The position numbers and the translations under genes are program-made. Shown piece by piece: positions 40,667-49,657 of a stretch of DNA of 64,000 bases; position 1 is the stretch's first letter; every line of letters starts with the position of its first letter. The notes under the pieces were generated by a model. It ran no database searches, was not told the DNA's origin, and saw only the letters and a list, made by a program, of their open reading frames with translations. This DNA comes from JAUYQR01 sp963822435 (GTDB lineage Bacteria; Pseudomonadota; Alphaproteobacteria; Rhodobacterales; Rhodobacteraceae): the NCBI GenBank assembly GCA_963822435.1, contig CAWGHN010000004.1, positions 558,001 through 622,000 on the forward strand. Reading direction: 5' to 3'.

Positions 40667-41938
40667 ATGCAACCAAGACCCAATCAGCGTCTGTCATCGC
40701 AGGCGATGGCCTTCGTCCTTGCGGGCGGACGCGGCAGCCGGTTGAAGGAGCTGACCGACCGGCGCGCGAAACCGGCGGTCTATTTCGGCGGCAAGACCCG
40801 GATCGTCGACTTTGCGCTGTCAAACGCGGTCAACTCGGGCATCCGCAAGATGGCGATTGCCACGCAATACAAGGCGCACAGCCTGATCCGGCATTGCCAG
40901 CGCGGCTGGAACTTCTTTCGCGCCGAGCGCAACGAATACCTCGACATCCTGCCCGCCAGCCAGCGGATGGACGAGCTGAACTGGTACCGCGGCACGGCCG
41001 ATGCGGTGGCGCAGAACATCGACATCATCGACAGCTACGGCATCAAGTATGTGATCGTGCTGGCGGGAGACCACATCTACAAGATGGACTACGAGGTGAT
41101 GCTGCGCCAGCACGTCGACAGCGGTGCAGATGTGACCATCGGCTGCCTGACCGTGCCACGGATGGAAGCGACCGCCTTTGGCGTGATGCATGTCGACAAG
41201 ACGATGCGGATCACCGATTTCCTGGAAAAGCCGAAAGATCCGCCGTCGATCCCCGGCGATCCGGATCATGCTCTGGCTTCGATGGGGATCTACGTCTTTG
41301 ACTGGGCCTTCCTGCGTGACCTGTTGATCCGCGACATGCAGGACGACAATTCCACCCACGACTTCGGCTTTGACCTCATTCCCGACATCGTCAAGAACGG
41401 CAAGGCCGTGGCCCACAAGTTCGCCGACAGTTGCGTCAAAAGCGGGCTGGAAACCGAACCCTACTGGCGCGATGTCGGAACCATCGACGCGTTCTGGCAG
41501 GCCAACATCGACCTCACCGATTTCGTGCCGAAACTGGACCTTTACGACAACGCCTGGCCGATCTGGACCTATGCCGAGATCGTGCCGCCCGCGAAGTTCA
41601 TCCATGACGAGGATGGCCGTCGCGGATCGGCGGTATCGTCGCTGGTGTCGGGCGATTGCATCGTGTCCGGCTCGGCGGTGTCGAACTCGCTTTTGTTCAC
41701 CGGGGTTCGGACGCACAGCTATTCGGTCCTCGAATATGTCGTGGCGCTGCCGCAGGTCATCGTGCATCGCAAGGCCGAGTTGAAGAATTGCGTGATCGAC
41801 CGGGGCGTCATCATACCCGAAGGCTTGGTCGTGGGTGCCGACCCGGACGAGGATGGCAAGTGGTTCCGCCGGTCCGAAGGCGGTATCGTCCTGATCACGC
41901 AGGATATGCTTGACGCGCGGGCGCGGGCGTTGTCCTGA
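40667..41938 (+). CDS. glgC: Glucose-1-phosphate adenylyltransferase
   Basis: 423 residues from ATG 40667 (GGGAGGGGATAAGG ahead). Makes ADP-glucose, the committed step of glycogen synthesis. Pyrophosphorylase loop AFVLAGGRGSRLKELTDRRA near residues 11-30, catalytic VLAGDHIYKMDYE, and substrate segment FLEKPK. The C-terminal beta-helix carries the allosteric part (activated by sugar phosphates/pyruvate in this group). Operon position 3. Confidence 0.97.
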   Translation: MQPRPNQRLSSQAMAFVLAGGRGSRLKELTDRRAKPAVYFGGKTRIVDFALSNAVNSGIRKMAIATQYKAHSLIRHCQRGWNFFRAERNEYLDILPASQRMDELNWYRGTADAVAQNIDIIDSYGIKYVIVLAGDHIYKMDYEVMLRQHVDSGADVTIGCLTVPRMEATAFGVMHVDKTMRITDFLEKPKDPPSIPGDPDHALASMGIYVFDWAFLRDLLIRDMQDDNSTHDFGFDLIPDIVKNGKAVAHKFADSCVKSGLETEPYWRDVGTIDAFWQANIDLTDFVPKLDLYDNAWPIWTYAEIVPPAKFIHDEDGRRGSAVSSLVSGDCIVSGSAVSNSLLFTGVRTHSYSVLEYVVALPQVIVHRKAELKNCVIDRGVIIPEGLVVGADPDEDGKWFRRSEGGIVLITQDMLDARARALS

Positions 41939-41981
41939 GGACGGGCGGGCGGCGGATTGCCGGGGGCGTGGCACCCCCCAT

Positions 41982-42050
41982 GCCACCGGTTTCTTGAACC
42001 GGTGGCGAAATCGGTAGCATACGCGCGGGATATTTGGCGAAGGGGATACA
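41982..42050 (+). repeat. Hairpin plus dispersed GGATATTT element, copy 3
   Basis: GCCACCGGTT-TCTTG-AACCGGTGGC, a perfect 10-bp stem (41982-42006), is followed by GCGCGGGATATTTGGCGAAG and GGGATAC at 42024-42050. The element occupies the glgC-glgA gap and supplies the AAGGGG that acts as glgA ribosome-binding site. The stem may lower expression of distal genes. Confidence 0.6.
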
Positions 42051-42051
42051 C

Positions 42052-43491
42052 ATGGGCGTCGCAGGGCTTCGGGGCCGGGTGCTTTCGGTGGCGTCGGAAT
42101 GTGTGCCCTTGATAAAGACCGGCGGGCTGGCCGATGTGGTCGGCGCCTTGCCCGAAGCCTTGGCCAAGGCCGGTTGGGACATGCGGGTGCTGATGCCGGC
42201 CTACCGGCCGCTCAGGGCCGGGGCGGCAAACTGGCCGGTGGTCTGGGAAGAGCATGATCTTTTCGGCGGCACCGGGCGGGTGCTGGCGGGCGAGGTGGCG
42301 GGCTTGAGCCTTCTTCTCCTTGATGCACCACATCTTTATGACCGCGACGGTGGGCCTTATTCCAACGCAACCGGTGACCATCCCGACAATGCGGTGCGGT
42401 TCGCTGCCCTGTCGTGGGTGGCCGCGCGGATCGCGCGCGACGGTCTGGAAGGCTGGAAGCCCGATATCCTGCACGCGCATGACTGGCAGGCGGGGTTCGC
42501 CCCGGCCTACCTCGCCTATCACGGCGCCGGTGGGGTGAAATCGGTGATCACGGTTCACAACATCGCCTTTCAGGGCTGGGCGCCGGCTGCGATGCTGGGC
42601 ACGCTGCGCCTGCCGGCGGAGGCGTTTCATCCCGGCGCGCTGGAATACTACGGCGGGCTTTCCAGCCTGAAAGCCGGGTTGGTGACGGCCGATTGGGTGA
42701 CCACCGTGTCGCCCACCTACGCGGCCGAGTTGATGCGGCCAGAGTTTGGCATGGGCCTGCAAGGCGTGATCGCTGCGCGTGCCGCGCAGGTGTCGGGCAT
42801 TTTGAACGGCGTTGACACCGGCGTCTGGTCGCCCGAAGCCGAGCCGACCCCTTATTCAGTGACGTCTTTGGCAGGCAAGGCCAAGGCGCGCGCCGCCTTG
42901 TGCGAAGAGTTCGGGCTGGACGTGCCGGGGCCGCTGGCCATCGTCGTCAGCCGCCTGACCGACCAGAAGGGCATCGACCTCTTGCCTGCCGTGATCCCCG
43001 ATTTCGTGCTGGGCGGCGGCGGGCTTTTGATCCTCGGGTCGGGTGATCCGGCACTTGAAGGCGCGATGCGCGGGCTGGCCGCACGGTTTCCGGGCCGCGT
43101 CGCGGTGCGGATCGGCTATGACGAGGCGCTGTCGCACCGGTTCTTTTCCGGCGCCGATGCCGTCCTTGTGCCAAGCCGGTTCGAGCCGTGCGGCCTGACG
43201 CAGATGTACGGCCTGCGCTATGGCACGCTGCCGGTCGTCGCGTCGGTTGGCGGGTTGGCCGACACCGTGATCGGCGCGTCACCCGCCACCCTGATGGCGG
43301 GGGTGGCCACGGGCATCCAGTTTCACCCGGTGGACACGCTGGCCTTCGGGCAGGCGCTGACGCAGCTTTTGACGCTTTACGCCGACGCCAAGGCCTGGAC
43401 CCGGTTGCAATCAAATGCCATGCGTCATCCGGTGGGTTGGGAAACCTCGGCCAAGGCCTATGCCGACCTTTACGAAAGGCTGATCGCGTGA
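42052..43491 (+). CDS. glgA: Glycogen synthase (ADP-glucose)
   Basis: 479 residues from ATG 42052; an in-frame TTG at 42034 lies inside the repeat and is unlikely. GT5 glucosyltransferase that extends glycogen from ADP-glucose. ADP-glucose-binding KTGGLADVVGALPEALAKAG at the N terminus, HDWQAGFAPAYL, TVHNIAFQG, and the C-terminal VPSRFEPCGLTQMYGLRYGT with the catalytic Glu. Its stop overlaps the glgX start (GTGA). Confidence 0.96.
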   Translation: MGVAGLRGRVLSVASECVPLIKTGGLADVVGALPEALAKAGWDMRVLMPAYRPLRAGAANWPVVWEEHDLFGGTGRVLAGEVAGLSLLLLDAPHLYDRDGGPYSNATGDHPDNAVRFAALSWVAARIARDGLEGWKPDILHAHDWQAGFAPAYLAYHGAGGVKSVITVHNIAFQGWAPAAMLGTLRLPAEAFHPGALEYYGGLSSLKAGLVTADWVTTVSPTYAAELMRPEFGMGLQGVIAARAAQVSGILNGVDTGVWSPEAEPTPYSVTSLAGKAKARAALCEEFGLDVPGPLAIVVSRLTDQKGIDLLPAVIPDFVLGGGGLLILGSGDPALEGAMRGLAARFPGRVAVRIGYDEALSHRFFSGADAVLVPSRFEPCGLTQMYGLRYGTLPVVASVGGLADTVIGASPATLMAGVATGIQFHPVDTLAFGQALTQLLTLYADAKAWTRLQSNAMRHPVGWETSAKAYADLYERLIA

Positions 43492-45611
43492 CGCCACAGT
43501 CGGTGTCCTTGCCTGTGCGCTTGTCGGGCCATGCGGTCGGCCCCGGTCGCCCGTGGCCGATGGGGGCCAGTTTCACCGGCGACGGGGTGAACTTCGCGGT
43601 CTTTTCCGCCCATGCCGAGATGATCGAGCTGTGCCTCTTTTCCCCCGATGGCCGCAAGGAACTGGCCCGCCTTCCGATCCGCGAACGCGACGGCGACATC
43701 TGGCACATCCATGTCGGCGGGCTGACGCTGGGCACCGTCTACGGCTTTCGCGCGCATGGGCCGTACGCGCCCGAACAGGGCCACCGCTTCAACCCGCACA
43801 AGCTGCTGCTGGACCCCTACGCCCGCGCGCTGGAAGGCCGTCTGAAATGGTCGGACGCGGTGATGGGCTACAAGATCGGCAGCCCGCGCGGCGACCTCAG
43901 CTACGACACCCGCGACAGCGCCTTTGCCGTGCCGAAGGCCGTGGTCACCGACCCCTCGTTCAGTTGGGGCAACGATCAGGCGCCGCGCACGCCACGCAGT
44001 GACACGGTGATCTACGAGGCGCATGTGAAGGGGCTGACCGCGCTCCACCCCGGCATCGACAAGCAGTTGCGCGGCACCTACCTCGGGCTGTGTTCCGACC
44101 CGGTGATCGAGCATCTGCAAAAACTCGGCGTCACCGCGATCGAGCTGATGCCGGTGCAGGCCTTTATCGACGACCGCTTTCTGGTGGCCAAAGGTCTGCG
44201 CAACTATTGGGGCTACAACACGCTGGCGTTCTTTGCCCCCGAACTGCGCTACATGTCGAAAGGCGCGCTGTGGGAGTTTCAGACCATGGTCCGCCGGTTC
44301 CATGCCGCCGGGATCGAGGTCATTCTGGACGTGGTCTACAACCACACCGCCGAAGGCGACGAGTGGGGCCCGACGCTGGCGTTCCGCGGCCTCGACAACG
44401 CCAGCTATTACCGTCTGGCCGGTGGCGGGCGGCATTACGTCAACGATGCGGGCACCGGCAACACGCTGAACCTGACGCATCCGATGGTGCTGCGGATGGT
44501 GATGGACAGCTTGCGCTACTGGGTCGAGGTGGCGCATGTCGACGGCTTTCGCTTCGACCTTGCCACCGCCTTGGCGCGCGAGGCGCATGGCTTTGATCCG
44601 AACGGCGGCTTTTTCGACGCGATCCGGCAAGACCCCACCTTAAGCCGGGTGAAGCTGATTGCCGAACCCTGGGACATCGGCCCCGGCGGCTATCAGCTTG
44701 GCGGCTATCCGCACCCGTTCCATGAATGGAATGACAAGTTCCGCGACGGCCTGCGCCGGTTCTGGAAGGGCGACGCCGGGATGACGCGCGATCTGGCCGC
44801 GCGGCTGCTGGGCAGCGCCGAACGCTTCGACCATTCCGGCAAAGGTGCCACCTCGTCGGTCAACTTCATCACCAGCCACGATGGCTTCACCCTCGATGAT
44901 CTGGTCAGCTTCACCATCAAGCGCAACTTCGCCAATGGCGAAGACAACCGCGACGGCCATTCGGAAAACCATTCCGACAATCTGGGCGTCGAAGGCCCGA
45001 CGGCGGACCGCAAGGTTCAGGCGGCCCGGGCGCTGCGCAAGCGCAACCTCCTGGCCACGCTGATGATTGCGCAAGGGGTGCCGATGCTGCTGATGGGCGA
45101 CGAGATCGGGCATGGGCAGGGCGGCAACAACAACGCCTACGCCCAGGACAACGAGGTCAGCTGGATCGACTGGTCAAAGCCGGACACAGCCCTTCTGGCC
45201 TTCGTCGGCCGGTTATCGGCGCTGCGAAAGGCGCTGCCGGTGCTGCGCCAGCGTCGGTTCCTGCACGCCCGCCAGCGCCCGGCCGACCAGACGCCCGACG
45301 TGATCTGGCGGCGCGCCAACGGCACGGTGCCGCAATCCGAGGAATGGCACGACCCCTCGTTCCGCTGCCTGTGCGTCGAACTGCGCATGGCAGCCGAGGG
45401 TGGCGACCCCAGCCGCGAGGCGGTGTTCGCCGTGTTCAACGCCGGCCCCGCTACCGCGCTTCACCTGCCCGATACCGCGCCACGGTGGGAGCTGGTGCTT
45501 GATACCACGCGGCCTGACCTGACCTCTGGCCCGGCCGTGACCGAGGCCCCGGCGCAATCCGTCCTTCTGTTCCGCGCCCTCACCGGAACCCCAATGGGAG
45601 ACCACGCATGA
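43488..45611 (+). CDS. glgX: Glycogen debranching enzyme
   Basis: 707 residues from GTG 43488, overlapping glgA by four bases. GH13 isoamylase-type enzyme that removes short branches left by phosphorylase. N-terminal module with GVNFAVFSAHAEMIELCLFS, catalytic barrel with DVVYNHTAEGDEWGPTL, nucleophile Asp in VDGFRFDLATAL, acid Glu in KLIAEPWDIGPGGYQLG, and NFITSHDGFTLDDLV. Complete and in the usual length range. Overlaps pgm by ATGA. Confidence 0.96.
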   Translation: MTPQSVSLPVRLSGHAVGPGRPWPMGASFTGDGVNFAVFSAHAEMIELCLFSPDGRKELARLPIRERDGDIWHIHVGGLTLGTVYGFRAHGPYAPEQGHRFNPHKLLLDPYARALEGRLKWSDAVMGYKIGSPRGDLSYDTRDSAFAVPKAVVTDPSFSWGNDQAPRTPRSDTVIYEAHVKGLTALHPGIDKQLRGTYLGLCSDPVIEHLQKLGVTAIELMPVQAFIDDRFLVAKGLRNYWGYNTLAFFAPELRYMSKGALWEFQTMVRRFHAAGIEVILDVVYNHTAEGDEWGPTLAFRGLDNASYYRLAGGGRHYVNDAGTGNTLNLTHPMVLRMVMDSLRYWVEVAHVDGFRFDLATALAREAHGFDPNGGFFDAIRQDPTLSRVKLIAEPWDIGPGGYQLGGYPHPFHEWNDKFRDGLRRFWKGDAGMTRDLAARLLGSAERFDHSGKGATSSVNFITSHDGFTLDDLVSFTIKRNFANGEDNRDGHSENHSDNLGVEGPTADRKVQAARALRKRNLLATLMIAQGVPMLLMGDEIGHGQGGNNNAYAQDNEVSWIDWSKPDTALLAFVGRLSALRKALPVLRQRRFLHARQRPADQTPDVIWRRANGTVPQSEEWHDPSFRCLCVELRMAAEGGDPSREAVFAVFNAGPATALHLPDTAPRWELVLDTTRPDLTSGPAVTEAPAQSVLLFRALTGTPMGDHA

Positions 45612-47230
45612 CCACCGTCCAGACCGCGCCCATCGCAGGCCAGAAGCCCGGAACCTCGGGCCTTCGCAAGAAGACCCCGGTGTTCATGGGGCGGCACTAT
45701 CTGGAGAACTTCGTCCAGTCGATTTTCGATGTGGTGGGCGCAAAGGGCAAAACCTTCGTCCTCGGCGGCGACGGCCGCTACTTCAACGACCGCGCCGCGC
45801 AGGTGATCCTGCGGATGGCGGCGGCCAATGGCGCGGCGCGGGTGATCGTGGGGCAGGGGGCGATCCTGTCCACTCCGGCGGCCAGCCACCTGATCCGGCT
45901 GAACCAGACCGACGGCGGCATCATCATGTCGGCCAGCCACAACCCCGGCGGACCGGAGGAGGATTTTGGCGTCAAGTTCAACATGCCCAACGGTGGCCCT
46001 GCGCCCGAAGGCGTCACCGAGGCGATGTTCCAGCGCACGGTGGAAATCACCGAGTATCGCATCCTCGAGGCGCATGACGTCGACCTTTCCCGCATCGGGC
46101 GGCACGACCTTGGCGGCATGATCGTCGATGTGGTGGACCCGGTTGCCGATTACGCCGCGCTGATGGAACGCCTGTTCGACTTTCCCGCCCTCGGCGCACT
46201 GTTTGCAGGCGGGTTTCGGATGCGGATGGATTCGATGTGCGCCGTGACCGGGCCTTACGCTGTGGAAATCCTTGAAAACCGCCTTGGTGCTGCCAAGGGC
46301 ACGGTGATCAACGCAACACCCCTGCCGGATTTCGGCGGGATGCACCCGGACCCGAACCCGACCTGGGCCAAGGCGCTGATGGACGAGATGTTCGGGCCGG
46401 ATGCGCCCGATTTCGGGGCCGCCAGCGATGGCGACGGCGACCGCAACATGGTGGTCGGGCGCGGCATCTATGTCTCGCCGTCCGACAGCCTTGCCGTGCT
46501 GGCGGCCAATGCCCACCTTGCGCCCGGCTACAAGGCGGGGCTGAAGGGCGTCGCGCGGTCGATGCCAACCTCGGCCGCCGCCGACCGGGTCGCCGATGCG
46601 CTGGGGATCGCCAGGTATGAAACGCCGACCGGGTGGAAGTTCTTCGGCAATCTGCTGGACGCCGGACGCGCCACCATCTGCGGTGAGGAAAGTTTCGGCA
46701 CCGGGTCCGACCATGTCCGCGAAAAGGACGGTCTCTGGGCGATCCTGCTGTGGCTGAACATCCTTGCGGTGCGCAAGCAGCCGGTGGCCGATATCCTCAA
46801 GGACCATTGGGCGAAATACGGGCGCAACTACTACAGCCGCCACGATTTCGAGGCGATTGCCACCGACAAGGCCGACGCGATGTTCGCCGCCCTGCGCGCC
46901 AGCCTGGCGGGCCTGCCGGGCCGCGAGGTCGAGGGCATGACGGTCAGCGCCGCCGACGATTTCGCCTACACCGATCCGGTTGATGGTTCGGTCAGCACGA
47001 AACAGGGGGTGCGGGTGATGTTTTCGGACGGCAGCCGCATCGTCTATCGCCTGTCCGGCACCGGAACCGAAGGCGCCACGCTGCGCGTCTACCTTGAACG
47101 CTATGCGGCAGGGCCGGACGGTCTTGATCTGGACGCGCAGGTGGCGCTGGCCCCGGTGATCCGTGCCGCCCACGCGCTGGCCGGGATCGCGGCGCATACA
47201 GGGCGCAGCGAACCGGACGTGATCACCTGA
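45608..47230 (+). CDS. pgm: Alpha-phosphoglucomutase
   Basis: 540 residues from ATG 45608. Interconverts glucose-1-phosphate and glucose-6-phosphate, linking glycogen to central metabolism (and to zwf/pgi further right). Phosphoserine loop MSASHNPGGPEEDFGVKFN, metal loop GAASDGDGDRNMVVG, sugar loop GEESFGTGSDHVREKDG, and C-terminal phosphate loop YRLSGTGTEGATLRVYLE. Last gene of the operon. Confidence 0.96.
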   Translation: MTTVQTAPIAGQKPGTSGLRKKTPVFMGRHYLENFVQSIFDVVGAKGKTFVLGGDGRYFNDRAAQVILRMAAANGAARVIVGQGAILSTPAASHLIRLNQTDGGIIMSASHNPGGPEEDFGVKFNMPNGGPAPEGVTEAMFQRTVEITEYRILEAHDVDLSRIGRHDLGGMIVDVVDPVADYAALMERLFDFPALGALFAGGFRMRMDSMCAVTGPYAVEILENRLGAAKGTVINATPLPDFGGMHPDPNPTWAKALMDEMFGPDAPDFGAASDGDGDRNMVVGRGIYVSPSDSLAVLAANAHLAPGYKAGLKGVARSMPTSAAADRVADALGIARYETPTGWKFFGNLLDAGRATICGEESFGTGSDHVREKDGLWAILLWLNILAVRKQPVADILKDHWAKYGRNYYSRHDFEAIATDKADAMFAALRASLAGLPGREVEGMTVSAADDFAYTDPVDGSVSTKQGVRVMFSDGSRIVYRLSGTGTEGATLRVYLERYAAGPDGLDLDAQVALAPVIRAAHALAGIAAHTGRSEPDVIT

Positions 47231-47273
47231 CCCGGCAAATCCGATGCGCCAAGTGTCGCTAACGGATTAGACT

Positions 47274-47298
47274 TCAGGTCGGTTACCGACAAACCTGA
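47274..47298. promoter_or_regulatory. Nested inverted repeat upstream of the MttB-family gene
   Basis: Outer arms TCAGGT/ACCTGA enclose an inner repeat GTCGGT-T-ACCGAC. It lies 32 bp before the methyltransferase start in the only intergenic gap. The palindrome without a following T tract fits an operator better than a terminator for pgm. Regulator unknown. Confidence 0.5.
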
Positions 47299-47329
47299 CA
47301 CCACTGTCGAGTTTAGCGGAGGGGCGGCG

Positions 47330-48862
47330 ATGAACGAGGTCAAAGGAGTTCGGTCAGGGCGTCAGGCGCGGCAGGTGCAGCGGTCCGCCAAGGCAGGGCC
47401 AGGGCGGCCCTATATCGTGCGCAACATCCCGACCTATGACGTGCTGTCGGAAGAAAACCTGCTGCGCATCGAAGGCGCCGCAGACCGGGTGCTGGCCGAA
47501 ACCGGGATCGAGTTTCGCGACGACCCGGTGGCCTTGGACCATTGGCGCCGCGCGGGTGCCGATGTTCAGGGCCTTTTGGTCAAGTTCCCGCCCGGAATGT
47601 TGCGCGACATCCTGAAATCCGCGCCCGCGACCTTTACCCAGCACGCCCGCAATCCGGCCAATTCGGTGCAGATCGGCGGCAGGAACGTGGTTTTCGCCCC
47701 CGCCTATGGCAGCCCCTTCGTGATGGACCTCGACCGCGGCCGCCGCTTTGGCACGCTGGAGGATTTCCGGAACTTCATCAAACTGGCGCAGTCATCCCCG
47801 AACTTCCACCACTCTGGCGGGACGATCTGCGAACCGACCGACATCGCGGTGAACAAGCGCCACCTCGACATGGTGCTGGCGCATCTGGAACTCAGCGACC
47901 GGCCCTACATGGGATCGGTCACCGCGGAATCCCGCGCCGAAGACAGCATCGAGATGAGCCGCATCGTCTTTGGCCGCGACTTCGTCGACCAGAACTGCGT
48001 CATCCTTGGCAACGTCAACGTGAACTCGCCCCTTGTCTGGGACGGCACCATGACCAACGCCCTGCGCGCCTATGCCCGCGCCAATCAGGCGGCGGTGATC
48101 GTGCCGTTCATCCTTGGTGGCGCGATGGGGCCGGTGACGAACGCGGGCGGCATCGTGCAATCCTTGGCCGAAACGATGGCCGGTTGCGCCCTGACGCAAC
48201 TGGAACGCAAGGGCGCGCCGGTGATCTTCGGCAACTTCCTCAGTTCGATGTCGCTCCGCTCCGGCTCGCCCACGTTCGGCACGCCGGAACCCGCGATCGG
48301 GTCGCAAGTGATCGGCCAGCTTGCGCGCCGCCTGAACCTGCCACTGCGCTGTTCGGGCAACTTTACCACCTCGAAGCTGCCCGACGGGCAGGCGATGATG
48401 GAAGGCACCATGTCGATGCTGGCGGCGGTGCATTGCGGGGCAAACTTCATCCTGCATTCCGCAGGCTTCCTGGATGGCCTGCTGTCGATGTCCTACGAGA
48501 AATTCATGATGGACGCCGACCTCTGCGGTGCGCTTCATTCCTACCTGGACGGGATCAAGATCGACGACGACCAACTGGCGGTCGAGGCCTTTGCCGAGGT
48601 CGGCCCCGGCAACCACTTCTTCGGCTGCAGCCACACCATGAAACACTATGAAACGGCGTTCTGGGACAGCGAGCTGTCCGACAACGAACCCTATGAGAAA
48701 TGGGAGGCCGCGGGCTCCACCGATGCCGCGACCCGCGCCAACACGCTATGGAAGCGGCGGCTTGCCGAGTTCGAGGCCCCCGCGCTGGATGACGGCATCC
48801 GTGACGGGCTCCATGACTTCGTCGCCCGCCGCAAGGCCGACATGGCCGACGCCTGGTACTGA
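47330..48862 (+). CDS. Non-pyrrolysine MttB-family methyltransferase
   Basis: 510 residues from ATG 47330 (GGAGGGG ahead). COG5598 family, to which archaeal trimethylamine methyltransferase MttB belongs. The opening IPTYDVLSEENLLRIEGAAD and the later FAPAYGSPFVMDLDRG are typical. No in-frame TAG occurs, so it lacks pyrrolysine, like glycine-betaine (MtgB) and related quaternary-amine demethylases. Such enzymes pass a methyl group to a corrinoid protein. No corrinoid protein gene is adjacent; a RACo-like activator lies at the right window edge, about 15 kb away. The 3' end overlaps the convergent metallophosphoesterase by 117 bp. Confidence 0.87.
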   Translation: MNEVKGVRSGRQARQVQRSAKAGPGRPYIVRNIPTYDVLSEENLLRIEGAADRVLAETGIEFRDDPVALDHWRRAGADVQGLLVKFPPGMLRDILKSAPATFTQHARNPANSVQIGGRNVVFAPAYGSPFVMDLDRGRRFGTLEDFRNFIKLAQSSPNFHHSGGTICEPTDIAVNKRHLDMVLAHLELSDRPYMGSVTAESRAEDSIEMSRIVFGRDFVDQNCVILGNVNVNSPLVWDGTMTNALRAYARANQAAVIVPFILGGAMGPVTNAGGIVQSLAETMAGCALTQLERKGAPVIFGNFLSSMSLRSGSPTFGTPEPAIGSQVIGQLARRLNLPLRCSGNFTTSKLPDGQAMMEGTMSMLAAVHCGANFILHSAGFLDGLLSMSYEKFMMDADLCGALHSYLDGIKIDDDQLAVEAFAEVGPGNHFFGCSHTMKHYETAFWDSELSDNEPYEKWEAAGSTDAATRANTLWKRRLAEFEAPALDDGIRDGLHDFVARRKADMADAWY

Positions 48863-49657
48863 CGCCGCCGCCGCTAGCAGCCAGCGCCCGTCCATCCGGT
48901 CGAATCGCTGTTCGGTGACCTGCCGGAATACCTTGTCCGCGTCGGCGACCCAGGATTGCACGGTCGCCCCCGCGGCGTCGATGTCGATCACGCCCACATC
49001 GTTCAGGCCGGTCTTCAGCCGGGTCGATAGCGCCGTGCCCACCTGCAGGAACAAGATACCCGCCGCCGTGGCGGCCACAGTGAAATGCGGCATGTGCGTA
49101 TGGCCTGACAGCACGATCTCTGTCCCGGCGGCAACCAGATCGGCAATCACGCCAGCCGGATCATGGATGTCGGCGCGGGTTCCGTCGGCCGCAGGCACCG
49201 GTGCGTGATGCAGGACGGCGATCTGCGCCGCGCCCGCAGGACCCGCGCGAAAACCTTCGGCCAGCCGGGCGGCCGAGGCGACCGACAGCCGCCCCTCTTT
49301 CCAGACCACCGGATTGGCGGTGTTGACGCCCACCACCACCGCGCGCGGCAACGCGAGCGTCGGCTCCAGCACATCGCAGAAATGCCGGCGATAGCGGCGG
49401 AACGGGGTCAGCAGGCGTTCGGCCAGATTGAACAGCGGCGCATCGTGGTTTCCGGGCACCGCCAGAACCGGTGCGGCAAACTGCGCCAGATAGTCGGCCG
49501 CCGCACGAAACTGCGCCGCCCGCGCCCGTTGCGTCAGGTCGCCCGACACGATCACCGCATCCGGCCGCAGCGCCTCTGCCAGCGCCAGCAGTGGCTCGCA
49601 CAGCCCCGCGTCCACCGCCCCGAAATGCAGGTCCGAGATGTGCAAGAGCCGCGTCAC
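48746..49657 (-). CDS. Metallophosphoesterase, 3' end overlapping mttB-like gene
   Basis: 303 residues from GTG 49657 (GTGA overlap with the kinase gene). Calcineurin-like phosphoesterase with all metal motifs: ISDLHFG, VSGDLTQRA, VPGNHDAP, VLHHAP and LSGHTHMPHF, resembling CpdA/Icc-type cyclic-nucleotide or UDP-diacylglucosamine-type enzymes. The substrate is uncertain. The last ~38 residues are encoded on the strand opposite the coding end of the MttB-like gene; the natural stop may have been lost, since the conserved domain ends near 48870. Confidence 0.88.
   Translation of the reverse strand: MTRLLHISDLHFGAVDAGLCEPLLALAEALRPDAVIVSGDLTQRARAAQFRAAADYLAQFAAPVLAVPGNHDAPLFNLAERLLTPFRRYRRHFCDVLEPTLALPRAVVVGVNTANPVVWKEGRLSVASAARLAEGFRAGPAGAAQIAVLHHAPVPAADGTRADIHDPAGVIADLVAAGTEIVLSGHTHMPHFTVAATAAGILFLQVGTALSTRLKTGLNDVGVIDIDAAGATVQSWVADADKVFRQVTEQRFDRMDGRWLLAAAASVPGVGHVGLAAGDEVMEPVTDAVIQRGGLELGKPPLP

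Noticed and set aside
47330..48862. Pyrrolysine in the MttB-family gene
   Set aside because: No in-frame TAG; the open frame runs through without interruption.
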